Source: Bigelowiella natans CCMP2755
Taxonomy: Eukaryota; Cercozoa; Chlorarachniophyceae
DNA length: 20,000 bases
Assembly (NCBI GenBank): GCA_000320545.1
Contig: ADNK01000416.1
Location: 1-20,000 of the forward strand
Direction: 5' to 3'
Shown here: piece by piece, positions 9,335-19,460 of the stretch
Layout: the number at the start of each line of letters is the position of its first letter
Numbering within the stretch: the first letter of the stretch is position 1
The notes under the pieces: model-generated
The model's input: only the letters and a program-made list of their open reading frames with translations
Told to the model about the DNA's origin: nothing
The model's database searches: none
Made by a program: the position numbers and the translations under genes

Positions 9335-11291
9335 ATGACGACCATGACGAGCCAATGGGGCCCGCCCCTCCTCCTATGTCTGGTCACCACGTCGTTTGCC
9401 CTCACAAACTTGGCCAGGCTTCCTGTAGAGGTTATTAAATTTCCATATATAAATCATTTGAGAGAAGAGGGTGGTTCGAAAAGCATGTGATTCAGCATTT
9501 TTAAGGCAACCTAACTAGATTCCTCTCTAATTCACATTATGTTGGCTGTGAGCTAAAAATTCTAAAAGTAAATGAATCTAATTTTACAGAAGGACCTTCC
9601 AGAAATCAAGCCAGAGCTTATGAAAACTAAAAATCTTCAGTCAACACGGCCGAACAAAACTATGGTTCAAGAACAAGCCATCAAGCTTGTGGATGGGCTT
9701 CTCAGCGCTGCAAAACTAGATAATAAGACCATTAAAATGGTCAATTCTCTCCTCAACTCATCATATTCAAATGATACCATGACAATAGTAAGAAAGAATA
9801 TCACGACGAAGGAGAAGAATCTTATGAACAAAAAGTCCTACAAGTGCGGAGTCTGCACACCAATGAAGAAAGTGAACCCGGATTACATGATAGACCTCAG
9901 GTATAGTAGGAAGTCACATGTTTAATTTAAGATTCGAAGTTACTGTTCAGAAAAAGAGGGGATGATTAGGGAGGATATGGGAGTTAAGAGAAGTTCCCTT
10001 TGAAGAATATTTGCGGTCTATAACATTAAAATTTGATCTTCAGGATGCACCTCCCACCGAATCGCCCTGAGCTAACTTGCGAACAATTGGCCAAAAATTC
10101 CGATGATGGAAAGGAAATGCGCCAAATCTTGAGCCAGATTGCTAGTTCAAAGCACGACTGTGTGAAAGGATACAGGCCAAAAGCAGTAGAAAATGGTCAG
10201 TCATCTCTTTTTTACGAGCATAATAACATTAACAACCGGTTGGAACTTGCAATTGACTGTTGATGTTAATGAATATAGGTCTCGGAGCATCCCTTGCATC
10301 TCTTATCAAACCGATGATGCACGCTGTCAAGTACCAACAGTGTGTTTACACCCCGAAGCTCAAGATGTGGGCCGGCAAACAGGATCACTGCAAAGGCTAC
10401 GAGTGCTACTTCCAAGCTATGGCGCCAGAGAAGACCACAACCAAGTCGGCACACGTGAGTTTTTCCAAAAAGTGGGCGTCTCTCGTCGAGGACGGTGAGA
10501 GGAATGCAAGCTTTTGCCCAACATGGTGGGGGTTCCAGCGCGAGCAGGAAGATCCTCCAGAGAATAGAACGGAGGCTTCCCTTTCGGACAACTGCCTGTA
10601 CTCATACTCATTCACTGAGCAAGGTGAGGCTGTTTTGCCGCAAGAATTCAGTCACCGTGGCCTTTTTTTCACCGTCTCGCATATTGTCAACCACCTTACG
10701 CGACCTAGTAAGAAACTTCAAGCAATGATTGAGAAGGCGAAATGGCAGATGAAGTGGCCCAACGATACGTCGGAACTGATGCTTTCTGTGCACGTACGAC
10801 AAGGGGACGCTTGCATCAAATCTAGTTCCAACTTCCAAGGCCGTAAGTGTGACGGCCTCGCACACTACATTCCTTCAATCCAGCTCATGGCTGATACATA
10901 CGGCTTCAAACACGTATTTCTAGCTACCGACACGCAAGAAGTCCGCGATGCTACTGAAGACTACCCGCAGTTCATCTGGCACTTCCAGAAGGAAAACCTC
11001 TACTCGCAGAAGCGATCTCATGTTCTCAAATATCTTCCTATTGAGAAGGCTCTGAAGTATGGAGTGCTCGATGCGTTTGAGGAGGGCGCATCGTATCTTG
11101 TCGACTTGCACCTCATGGCTCAGGGTCATGGTTTTGTAGGAAAATTCACGAGTAACCTCGATCGGTTAGTATACAATCTTATGGGTTCGAAAGCCGATTG
11201 CTATCGCCCTTACATATCACTTGATTCTGGGTGGTGTTTTGACTACGGTCTCTCTAATGGTGACGGCGACACTGGGGACTTTCAATGTTAG
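9335..11291 (+). CDS. GT23 / FUT8-like fucosyltransferase, type II membrane protein
   Basis: Exons 9335-9430, 9590-9900, 10044-10195, 10279-11291 (phases 0, 2, 1) give 523 residues, close to the usual length of FUT8. The start context is accaATG. Residues about 8-24 are a hydrophobic signal anchor (PLLLCLVTTSFAL), as expected for a Golgi glycosyltransferase. Next come a charged stem and a Cys-containing region. The catalytic half has RGLFFTVSHIVNHL, the nucleotide-sugar motif HVRQGD (residues 358-363; FUT8 has HVRRTD), VFLATDTQEV, and the C-terminal signature YLVDLHLMAQ...FVGKFTSNLDRLVYNLM, which aligns with the LDIHFLSQ...TFSSQVCRVAYEIM region of FUT8. The expected reaction is transfer of fucose from GDP-fucose, probably to a glycan in the secretory pathway; acceptor and linkage cannot be read from sequence. 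FUT8 has a C-terminal SH3 domain; here the protein ends soon after the catalytic domain with a Cys-containing tail. Confidence 0.85.
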
Positions 11292-11420
11292 AATAAGTAA
11301 TAGCCGATGAGAATGAGACGGTGATGACAACCTTGGCATGTTATTTTCGGATCTCAACCATTCTCTCAAATAGCTCCGTGCGTGAACAGCCATGCACACA
11401 CAATGATTTTATAAGCTTTA

Positions 11421-11426
11421 AATAAA
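11421..11426 (+). terminator. Polyadenylation signal AATAAA
   Basis: Canonical hexamer 130 bases downstream of the fucosyltransferase stop, on the same strand. Confidence 0.6.
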
Positions 11427-12103
11427 GTACAGAGTTGTCAACAATCACAACCTTGACGCACCGATCATGCATTATGCGTTGCATCCATGACAACGTGTCT
11501 CAAGATGATACACTCGACGCCATGAAACATCTCACTAACAGTAGTAGGCTGATACAGCAACGATACCTACGCATGCATACATTACGTTGAGGGACGCACT
11601 GGTAGCATGATGAATAACTCAAAAACTAATGACAAGATCTCACATTACATACATTTGCATGACTGCATGTGCGCGTTCGTCTACATACATGTATTAGCTA
11701 GCTACAGTAAGACGGGATGTAATTAATTGATGTAGCTTGCACAGTATATAGCTCATTTGCTGCTGCTTCTATGCTATGCTATAACTTCGATTCTATATAT
11801 AATATGGCTCGACCTATATATTATGAATCGAAAGCCTGTCCTGCATCCCATCTGCAATTTAATCACAGCCGAACTAAAAGTTGCCGCTACGATACACGCG
11901 TGCATGACAGGTGTACATGCAGCAAATGTGTCGTTCCACAGTCCCGCACCGCATCGCTGATTGCTGCTGATGCGTATCGCAGAACGACTTGACAAAAATG
12001 TATGTGGCCAAAGTACATTTTTTGTCTATCGTATACTTACGTGTAAGTGTACATGCGCAATGCCTTGAGAAATAAAATTATTTATAACAAAAATCAGCTC
12101 AGA
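11427..12103. other. Convergent intergenic region
   Basis: Between the 3' ends of the fucosyltransferase (+) and the acidic-tail gene (-). No exon is supported. It contains scattered TACATA, GCATGC and one GCTAGCTA palindrome (about 11696-11703). The minus-strand 3' end is followed by AT-rich sequence around 12070-12090 but no exact AATAAA on that strand. Confidence 0.5.
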
Positions 12104-12401
12104 CTAATCATTGTTCTTAAAAACCCAATCGACGGCATCTTCATTGCTTTCATCATCATCATCATCAGAGAATACACTCTCCCTCTTTGATTTGGAAATT
12201 CTAGTAAGTTTTCCTCCTTTCGCATCAAGTTCAGCAAATCCTTCTGGCCTGTAACCTATGGAATTTCAAGGCAGCATTCATCTCGATGAGCACCATCATG
12301 ATGAGCATTGCATCACATGATACTGCATCTAATTTGATGATTGTGGTGATGAAAGATAGTATCCTTTGCGAATCGAACAGATTGGCGTGTACTGAAAGAG
12401 G

Positions 12402-12435
<34 letters not shown>

Positions 12436-13545
12436 TATCCATCTCGTCGCATATTGGAGTGTAGATCATCAGCATGGTGCGGAGCAGGACGCAAAATCAA
12501 AGCTGCGGCATGAAACTCCTAGGACTACTTCAAACTATTAGGATCATCCTCCTCCTCCCGTTCCAAACAAAATAAGGGGAGGGTAGAAATATTTAACACT
12601 ATCGGACAAATGCAAGCGAAAAGACCTTCAACTTCTTGTCCATCGTCACCAGCTGTATACCCCCCAAAAAAATAGAGAAATTGTGAATTGGGCGGGGAAT
12701 TCGAAACAGAGTGAATGCATAAATGCTAAGGCATATTGTTCGGTACTGATTTTTCTTTTCAGAATGAAATAATTTACACCGGTGCTTTCTCTCATCTACG
12801 TTTGCAGTACCGTCACAAGTTGATAAATTACATATATATATATATATATATATATATTATTCTCTTCAGTAGTACACATATCGAGAGCCACCAAGCCGCT
12901 TTCGTCTAGACAACACAAGTAAGTTTATGTGAATACCCATGTGTGCACTATCAAGGCCATTTACCCTTTCAAATATGCAGTAGAAATGAAGCTACAATAA
13001 ATGAATATCTATGCTCCGGGAATGCCCTATTATTCGTGAAATGCTACTGCTACTTCTGCTAACACTATTATCAATTCGAGTCATTTCAGATCTCTTTGTG
13101 GTACCCCGAAGAACTCGCACAACATCGTCACCATCCGCGGAGAAGCTGCGTGCGTAGTTTGCCTGAAGTAGAACCCATGTTAGAGTTTCAAGATTGTTCA
13201 ATACTTTCAAGATTTCCATATAAAATATGAAATAAATGCGATGTCCGTGCTAATTACCTCCTTCACCTCCTTCAACCCTCCCTCTCCTTCCTCCACAACA
13301 GAATCATCCGCCATTGCAGTTGCCATTTCTTTCTCATTCCGAAGCCTCTCTTCGTTCTCAATTGTGAGCCTTTCGACCTTAGCATGAAACGGTACACGAC
13401 GTGAATACTACATCGAAATAGTAGTAGTGGGTATATTGTGAAGAAAAATGCTGATGGCCCTAATTTGTCCCACAAAGCGACTGTTCTGTCGCCTTTTCTC
13501 TTCACAAAAATCATCCGTATTTTCGAGGCAGATCAATTCTCCCAT
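12104..13545 (-). CDS. Charged coiled-coil protein with acidic C-terminal tail, unrecognised
   Basis: Exons 13545-13474, 13407-13258, 13162-13066, 12652-12626 and 12255-12104 (phases 0, 0, 1, 1) give 165 residues. Start: agaATGG has A at -3 and G at +4. The order is an acidic/basic N-terminus (TDDFCEEKRRQNSRF); a Lys/Glu-rich helix (VERLTIENEERLRNEKE); a linker with SADGDDVVRVLRG; the 27-base exon DDGQEVEG; YRPEGFAELDAKGGKLTRI; and a tail with five Asp in a row ending AVDWVFKNND. The last two joins are well supported: GAAG|gtcttt to ccatag|GTTACAGG restores GYRPEGF. The third exon could end earlier (GGG|gtacca), and the second could start later. The gene follows the FKBP gene on the same strand with only about 140 bases between, so these exons might be the 3' part of that gene. 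No domain recognised. Confidence 0.55.
12402..12427. repeat. (GA)n microsatellite
   Basis: Dinucleotide repeat inside the last intron of the acidic-tail gene. Confidence 0.9.
12832..12857. repeat. (TA)n microsatellite
   Basis: Dinucleotide repeat inside the third intron (12653-13065) of the acidic-tail gene. Confidence 0.9.
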
Positions 13546-13599
13546 TCTGCTAAGAAACCCTCCTTTCAGAATGAGAATGCTTTCCTAGAACTAGTAGTA

Positions 13600-13625
13600 C
13601 ACCACCACCACCACCATCATCATCA
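13600..13625. repeat. (CAC)n/(CAT)n triplet repeat
   Basis: CAC triplets followed by CAT triplets, in the gap between the acidic-tail gene and the FKBP gene. On the + strand this reads as a poly-His stretch with no gene context. Confidence 0.85.
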
Positions 13626-13685
13626 ATCTTTGCGTTGTGGTTGATATCGGTCACACAACGGCATTCAATCACTCAGATAGAGCCA

Positions 13686-15396
13686 TTATGTGCTGCTGAC
13701 AAAGAAATCTACCAAATTCCGATCCAAATCCCGTTGCGATTCTTTCGAAACCTGAGCGGCATCCCCAAACGCACACACATACAATGGAGATGGTCAAAGA
13801 ACGAATGAGCACAACAACCCCCCCTCCCCTTTCAATCGCTCTTCCACATTTCCTGACCTTCAGAAGCTCTATTTCGAATACCTGTGGGAATGATATTTCA
13901 AACAGTCTTCTCTCAGTACCTGGACGCATAGATTCAAGATTCTATGCGCCACGATGAGCGATTCTATTCTAACGGCACTACTGAGAACACCGTTGATTCT
14001 TATCCTACAACACGGCTGCTTTTGGCCATGTAGCGGGTAGAAACTCATCGGTGTTCGTGATTTTCACTTGGATCTCGGGTATTGACCCTAAGATTCAATG
14101 ATTCTACTCTGGATATGTCGTGTCAGAATTTAACGCTTTCTTTATGGAAACATTCGGAACAGTGCGACTAAAACACCGCAGATGATTTTGGTCTGCATCA
14201 CAGCTGCGCAGATAATTAAAAAAAAAAAAAAAAAATGTAATATCGCATGATGCGTGTGGTGTGGTGTGTTGTGTGTCTTATTTACTACCAAGCTGCAATT
14301 CTTGGGAATCATACCAGGAACACCTTCCTCACCGTATGCCTTTATTTATAGTATAGTGAAACAACCCATCGATATATGATAATTTTAGTTCCACGCGATA
14401 GGCCCATGCAGTACCGTGGCAATGTATAGAAGGCAAAACAAGCAGATATGGGGCGGCGACGATAGCTACTTACCAAGTGTGAGGGAACATTCACTCGCGC
14501 TCTTTCACCCTACCAAAGGACGAATATCAAGGATTTGAAACACACCTTTGTCCGTCCATGTTTTATGTGTAATTAAATATATTAGTGTGTATGAGGGGGG
14601 GGGGGGGTGTATGCACCTCTCTCATTTGCTTCAAAGTCATTTCAATTCCCTTTACAGCTTGGCCTTGCTGTTTGTGAGTTATTTGTAGTAGTTATATGTA
14701 CACCGCTATTTTCACCCCTGTCGTTGGCATCATCGGTGATAACATGAATGCTCTCCACGCATCTTCTTCTATCGTGCTAACATATTTAGCAGAGCTCTGT
14801 ATCCGCACCTCCCAGCAAATTCCGGTGTATTTGCATAAATTCAAGAAATCCTCTACGGCATTGAAACAAGACACCGATCGACCATGTCGCAGGCACAACA
14901 AAAACATCCCAAAAAAGCACGCAGCAGCGAGAAAGTAACTAGCGAAATCTTTAAGATCGGCTATTCCGAAGCTGCCCAATTGTTCTACAATCGGGGGGGT
15001 ATCGAGCAGCACCAACAGACGTTATTTTCATCATAATTCGTTCGAGTTTCATGAGATATGGCTGCATGCTTTGCTGTCGCATATCGTATCTTATCGTATC
15101 TAACCCCCAAAATGATGATGTGGGGCTCTTCCAATCGTCCAGCTAAGTTTGGGTTATCCTGATGATGATGATGAAAGGAGAGGAGGCGAATATTAGAGAT
15201 AATTTCGCTGACCAACAGCGTCCATGAATGCATTGCAATTGCATGATTGTGATCACCTCCTCCCTCGTGCTGATAAACACCATTCCATCGCGGAAATACC
15301 CAGTGTAGTGGAAGTACACCGCCTGTATGTTCATACGCATACACAAGTGTGTGATAAATGTGTATGCGTGGTAAACAGATACATGTGCTTTCTTCT

Positions 15397-15464
<68 letters not shown>

Positions 15465-17129
15465 TAGTGCACACTACAATGGGAACATCGTTTCGAGTGA
15501 TGATGGTGCTGTGGTAATCACTCACACATCATCGTTTTGAATTATCAAGCTGCGTGTCAATGCGTACTACTACTACTACTACTACTACTACTATTTCTTA
15601 CGTTTCCATCCTCTGGAATCTCACCTGTTCTGTGTCACAAACAAACCAACAAACAAGCAGGACGGCCATCAATAACAAAAGATTCGAAACGAATTTTCGA
15701 CTCGATGATACAATCGATACTGCTGCTACTGCTACTATTACCACTACTACTACTACTACTACCACTACTACCACTACTAACTACCCAGGTGCTAAGGTTT
15801 TGATCTGGAGTTCCGTGAAGGGCTGCGGAGCATCCTTAATCTGCATTTCAATATGGCAAAGAAGAACAGAAGTGAAATGAGCTGCTTACACCCTCTACTA
15901 TCGATTAGTGTTACTGCTAGTTGGTATTGAAACAGCATATCACACACCACATCAAATCAAGTGCTCAATGCTTTTAGAAGCAATGCATTTATCTGATGAG
16001 ACAACACACGTTTGCACACGCACACGCACACACACACAACGCGCCCAGCATCCAACCCAACCACCATTCTACAACTACAACTGCAACTACAACAACTACC
16101 ACTACCGTAAGTAACTCGAATGTGAGCTTGGTCCTTTTACCCGCCAATGGATTATTCAGGTCAACAATAGCGCTGGTGCTCCTGATGATGAGGGAACGCA
16201 TATCACCACAAATCCACGAAGTCGAGCAGTTGTTTGCAAGCAGCAGCAATATAATCGTATGTGCTTTTCTCTCTATCGACTTTCTTCCTTTCTTCTATCT
16301 CCAGGCATTCGATTCGGTCGTGTGTGGATGTATGGTATGGTACCGCAATTCCAGGAGTTTGGCGAAGGAGTTTCCAGGTACCTGCGGACGGGGAGTCATT
16401 GATGATGATGATGATGATGATGATGTTGTTGTTTTCACCGAAATTATTCAACAACAGCTCTTCGACAACTCTACTTCTTGTTTTGCTTCATCATGCAAAT
16501 CTTTCAAATAGAATGAATGCCTCAATTCAAAACGGATGCGGGCAGGATGATGGTTCTCCTGCGACACGCTCTCCAGGAACACATCCATCGACGACTCGCT
16601 TGCTCAAACAGCCCGCTCTCGATATATCATTTCTCATCAAATTCGGTTCAAAGTGCATACTACCTCCAGAATGCAGCCTATTCCTACCCCGGGAGGAACT
16701 TGAGCTCGGTCTATCTGTGTTGAGATTCAATCAAGGAAGCTCATCATCACCTCGTTCCATATCATTTAGCGTTGTTCATTTATCCACCCACATCGTCAAT
16801 ATCACCGAATTCTTGTGTTATCACTTTTATATCATCACTCACCTCAACGACAAGGTCGTCCTTGTAAGGACCAAAGGCCTGTTATATTCAAATTATTATC
16901 ATCATATAATGATAACTATTTCTTTACTGCTGCTGCTGCTGCTGCTGCCGGCACTGTTGTTTCCCATACACTCAGAGGTGAGGTTATGATATATGTATCA
17001 TCTCACAAAGATGCTTCTCACCACGCCTTCCTCGTATACTTTTGAACGCCTTTCGCCCGGTTTCATGCCGAGGACACTGATAGGTGAATATGATCACACA
17101 CAACGCACACAAAGCACACACACACACAC

Positions 17130-17174
<45 letters not shown>

Positions 17175-17869
17175 ACTATATATTGACTATATATTTACTA
17201 TATATTGTGTATAAACATATATGAGTACATTATTGTGTGTATGTATCTATGTGTACAGAGAATGAAATGCATGTACCTCAATTTATTTTTGAATTGATAC
17301 ATGGGAGAGCCAATTCGAGAAATCATGATGAATGTATGTGTTTCAGCACCCACGTAAAGATTACATATAGCGCTAGGGATTACACATTTTGCTTCTTAAA
17401 CAAAATACGTGTATTTTAAAGAGACGACGTAGTATTCATTCGTTAGGGTCTGCATAAGCAACCATCCTTACATGTTTTCCATGATAGGAATGAGTCTGTT
17501 CTCCCCCAAAATCACATCCATCGGCTCCGCTGAAAGTTTCACACGCGAGCAAGCAACAGAGCCAGAAGTAGGACAAATAGCAATGATACGTGGAATGAAA
17601 AGGGTAATGAAGAAACCCAACCGGCATCATAGAAGAAGTGATGACGGTAAATACATCGCCACTCCCATCACCACATGTATGGAAATAAGTGGGCAACTAC
17701 TACTACTACTGCTGCTGCTGCTGCTACTGCTACCCCTCCCACTCCTACCAATTTCCCAGGTATTCATAAACTTTTCGCCTGTCTCGTCGTTTTCCACGCT
17801 GAAATGAATCTGATTGGTGTAAAGGAGGAGGCTCTCAAGTCTGCCCTTTTCTGTTGTGTGTGTGTGCGC

Positions 17870-17917
<48 letters not shown>

Positions 17918-18392
17918 CGCTTTGTGTGTATACTCCCCTACATTGTCTTTGGTACTACCTGAACGAGGTCTCCTTTCTTTGCGCTAAGCAGCTCTTCTTT
18001 CTCTCCTCCAAACACCTTCATCACATCGCCTCTCCTACACGGAAAAAATAATGAATGATCTGCGCAGTAGGCAGTGGGGTGGGAAGCCGCGTCCTCACCG
18101 CGACACATGATGCCGAGTACTAGCCCAGTTCGTATGCACGTGAAACGCCCTCCCCCCGCTGCGAACGACTCCCTTGGCGCTGTGAGAGGAGAAAAACACG
18201 AGTATGTCACAGCTGGAAAGAAATTCGTAGTAGGGAAGGAGCCCGCCATCGAGACAACCTTCTCACGAGAGTGTTGCGCAACGGCATCCTGCTGGCGCTT
18301 CTCTGTTGCGATCTTCGCTGCCCGCCGAGAATGGAGAAGAAAATGCAAAGAGTCGAGGCGAGGGTGATGAGCACCCACAGGGGCTGAGCCAT
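13686..18392 (-). CDS. Secretory/plastid tandem FKBP: SlyD-type domain plus canonical-type FKBP domain
   Basis: Eighteen exons: 18392-18259, 18034-17959, 17809-17749, 17529-17472, 17076-17022, 16878-16843, 16714-16664, 16381-16344, 16181-16106, 15840-15785, 15719-15647, 15322-15257, 15158-15105, 14667-14617, 14509-14474, 14339-14289, 13881-13858, 13751-13686. All phases match, giving 353 residues. N-terminus: signal peptide (PLWVLITLASTLCIFFSILG) and an Arg/Ser-rich segment. Domain 1 (SlyD-type): KKGDLVQIHFSV, LGENRLIPIMENIVLGMKPGE, AFGPYKDDLVVE, an insert-in-flap segment, then the SlyD signature VDLNNPLAGK. Domain 2 (FKBP): YFHYTGYFRDGMVF, PHIIILG, QAVKGIEMTLKQMREGE, AYGEEGVPGMIPKN, LVFEIELLKV. 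SlyD/FKBP proteins are peptidyl-prolyl isomerases and chaperones. In domain 2 Tyr26, Phe36, Tyr82 and Phe99 (FKBP12 numbering) are kept, but Asp37 and Trp59 are both Ile, so catalysis may be weak. The stop in the last exon (VDFFVSST) could be avoided by splicing at its internal gtcagc, extending into the next gene. Confidence 0.8.
14218..14235. repeat. Poly-A run (18 bases)
   Basis: Homopolymer in the long intron 13882-14288 of the FKBP gene. Confidence 0.9.
14595..14607. repeat. Poly-G run (13 bases)
   Basis: Located in the intron 14510-14616 of the FKBP gene, just inside the donor of exon 14. On the transcribed strand it reads as poly-C. Confidence 0.9.
15399..15462. repeat. Compound (GT)n(GA)n microsatellite
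   Basis: About 15 GT units followed by about 17 GA units, in the FKBP intron 15323-15646. Confidence 0.95.
15565..15592. repeat. (TAC)n triplet repeat
   Basis: About nine triplets in the same FKBP intron as the compound GT/GA repeat. Confidence 0.9.
15720..15784 (-). repeat. 65-base intron made of GTA/GTG/GCA triplets
   Basis: This is the predicted intron between FKBP exons 10 and 11. On the coding strand it begins gtagttagtagtgg and ends agtagcagcag, being almost wholly GTA, GTG and GCA/GCAG units. It therefore offers several donor-like GTAG and several acceptor-like CAG sites at three-base spacing. Retaining it would give a TAG stop straight after the LAPG codons. Confidence 0.7.
16013..16038. 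repeat. (CA)n repeat
   Basis: Slightly imperfect CA repeat in the FKBP intron 15841-16105. Confidence 0.85.
16401..16424. repeat. (GAT)n triplet repeat
   Basis: Eight-unit repeat in the FKBP intron 16382-16663, close to the acceptor of exon 8. Confidence 0.9.
16927..16949. repeat. (CTG)n triplet repeat
   Basis: About seven CTG units in the FKBP intron 16879-17021. On the coding strand it reads CAG, giving several acceptor-like trinucleotides. Confidence 0.9.
17115..17172. repeat. Compound (CA)n(TA)n microsatellite
   Basis: CA units followed by about 20 TA units, in the FKBP intron 17077-17471. Degenerate TATATTGAC copies follow to about 17207. Confidence 0.95.
17696..17732. repeat. (TAC)n(TGC)n triplet repeat
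   Basis: Lies in the FKBP intron 17530-17748, about 17 bases inside the exon 3 donor. On the coding strand it reads as mixed GCA and GTA triplets. Confidence 0.9.
17855..17920. repeat. (GT)n followed by (GC)n
   Basis: Two GT blocks ending in about five GC units, a potential Z-DNA-forming tract, within the FKBP intron 17810-17958. Confidence 0.9.
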
Positions 18393-19014
18393 GATTCCCG
18401 TGCAGATGCGTCTACTCATCTGTATACGGAGGTTAGCTGTTCTCTCCTTTATCTATCTCCTCTCTCCCCCCCTGTTTACAGGAATGTGTAGCAGTTCCGA
18501 TGATCCGATCCGCAGAGCAGCAACAGCGGGATTTACCGCCTGTTTTCAGCTGGCTATAAAATATGGGTAAATCCCCTATTATTTCACACTGCGACAAGGA
18601 TTCATAACAAAATATTACGGAAATCCCTCTCAACATCGCATCCGATGCTCCTCAGCCCTTACCCGCTCTCCTGACGAGCGGTGAAAAGCGAGTAAATTGG
18701 CCTGCATTTTGGCCAGTTTTTATCCGTCAGTGACCGCAGGATGGCGCTACTGAGGGCGAAACGGCAAAAGATGAACTTTGGTGAGATTATTCTCGTGGAG
18801 CCTAGATCGATCAACCCAGCGGCTAACCCCCTCCCTGCTGTGTTGCGTGCTGCTGTGTTGCGTGCTGCTGGCAGACTACAAAGATTGTTTAACCCCCTCC
18901 CTCCTGCTCCAAAAAATTCACTATCGAGGCCCTTCTGCGTGAGGGTTGAGTAGCTGCGACTTGGCCGAAGTTTCCCTTGTTCCCTTTCATTTCTTCAATC
19001 CACCGACCGCAACC
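18393..19014. other. Divergent promoter region with short ORF
   Basis: Between the FKBP start (-) and the SH3-protein start (+). It holds a TATAAAAT at 18555-18562 and a + ORF from 18741 to 18953 (ATGGCG start). The ORF contains an imperfect 15-base tandem duplication of GCTGTGTTGCGTGCT near 18838-18870. A gtgaga donor follows the first 40 bases of this ORF, but its phase does not match the next SH3-gene acceptor. It may be a uORF or alternative first exon; function not assigned. Confidence 0.4.
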
Positions 19015-19423
19015 ATGTCAAAGGTGCATACTCACACACACCGCCCCCTCTCTGTTACTCAGTGCTGCTGTGGCTCAATCTCCTCCGCCCTATTGTTTGT
19101 TCCATATGTAGAATGATAGGCCCCAGCACGGAAAGGCAATGTACGACTTCACACCCGAAAAGGTCGGGCCTGCCCGAGAGAGGGAGGGTAGCCGAGCGAG
19201 AGTATCGTATTCATCCTTTTTTCCTGGTTGAATTAGGGGGGGAGCTCTGCTAAGATTCCATTGAAAAAAGGCGATATTCTGAAGATAACCTCCTGCGGGG
19301 AAGCTGAGGTAATATCATCCTTGAGAGTGAGTGCAATTAATTGTGTAAACGACAGCAGTCGAACTTGCCCGACAGCGCCACGGAACGATAATCCCTTCAA
19401 GTGGTCGCGTCGTCAAGGATGAT

Positions 19424-19460
<37 letters not shown>

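Noticed and set aside
13600-13644. Poly-His segment on the + strand resembling an affinity tag
   Set aside because: It is a CAC/CAT triplet repeat without vector sequence or a credible reading frame around it; natural microsatellite is the simpler explanation.
13882-13929. Open minus frame beginning MRPGTERRLFEIS in front of exon 17
   Set aside because: The CCCACAG acceptor at 13882 joins exon 16 (KNCSL) to VFEIELLK, which is the expected FKBP strand; the upstream frame is intronic.
14692-15015. Minus-strand open frame of 107 codons within the FKBP locus
   Set aside because: It lies in the intron between exons 13 and 14. Joining those exons directly restores LG-QGQAVKGIE of the FKBP fold, so the frame is not needed.
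15331-15540. Short ORFs on both strands across the GT/GA repeat
   Set aside because: They are translations of the compound microsatellite inside an FKBP intron.
16159-16378. Plus-strand exon pair with good splice sites (acceptor TTCAG at about 16160, donors GTATGT and GTACCT) and fluent-looking translation
   Set aside because: The same DNA on the minus strand gives the SlyD signature DLNNPLAGK in phase with the rest of the FKBP gene; the + reading matches no family.
15996-16511. 171-codon + ORF rich in Thr and His
   Set aside because: It runs through a CA repeat, a triplet-rich stretch and two FKBP exons on the other strand; low complexity explains its length.
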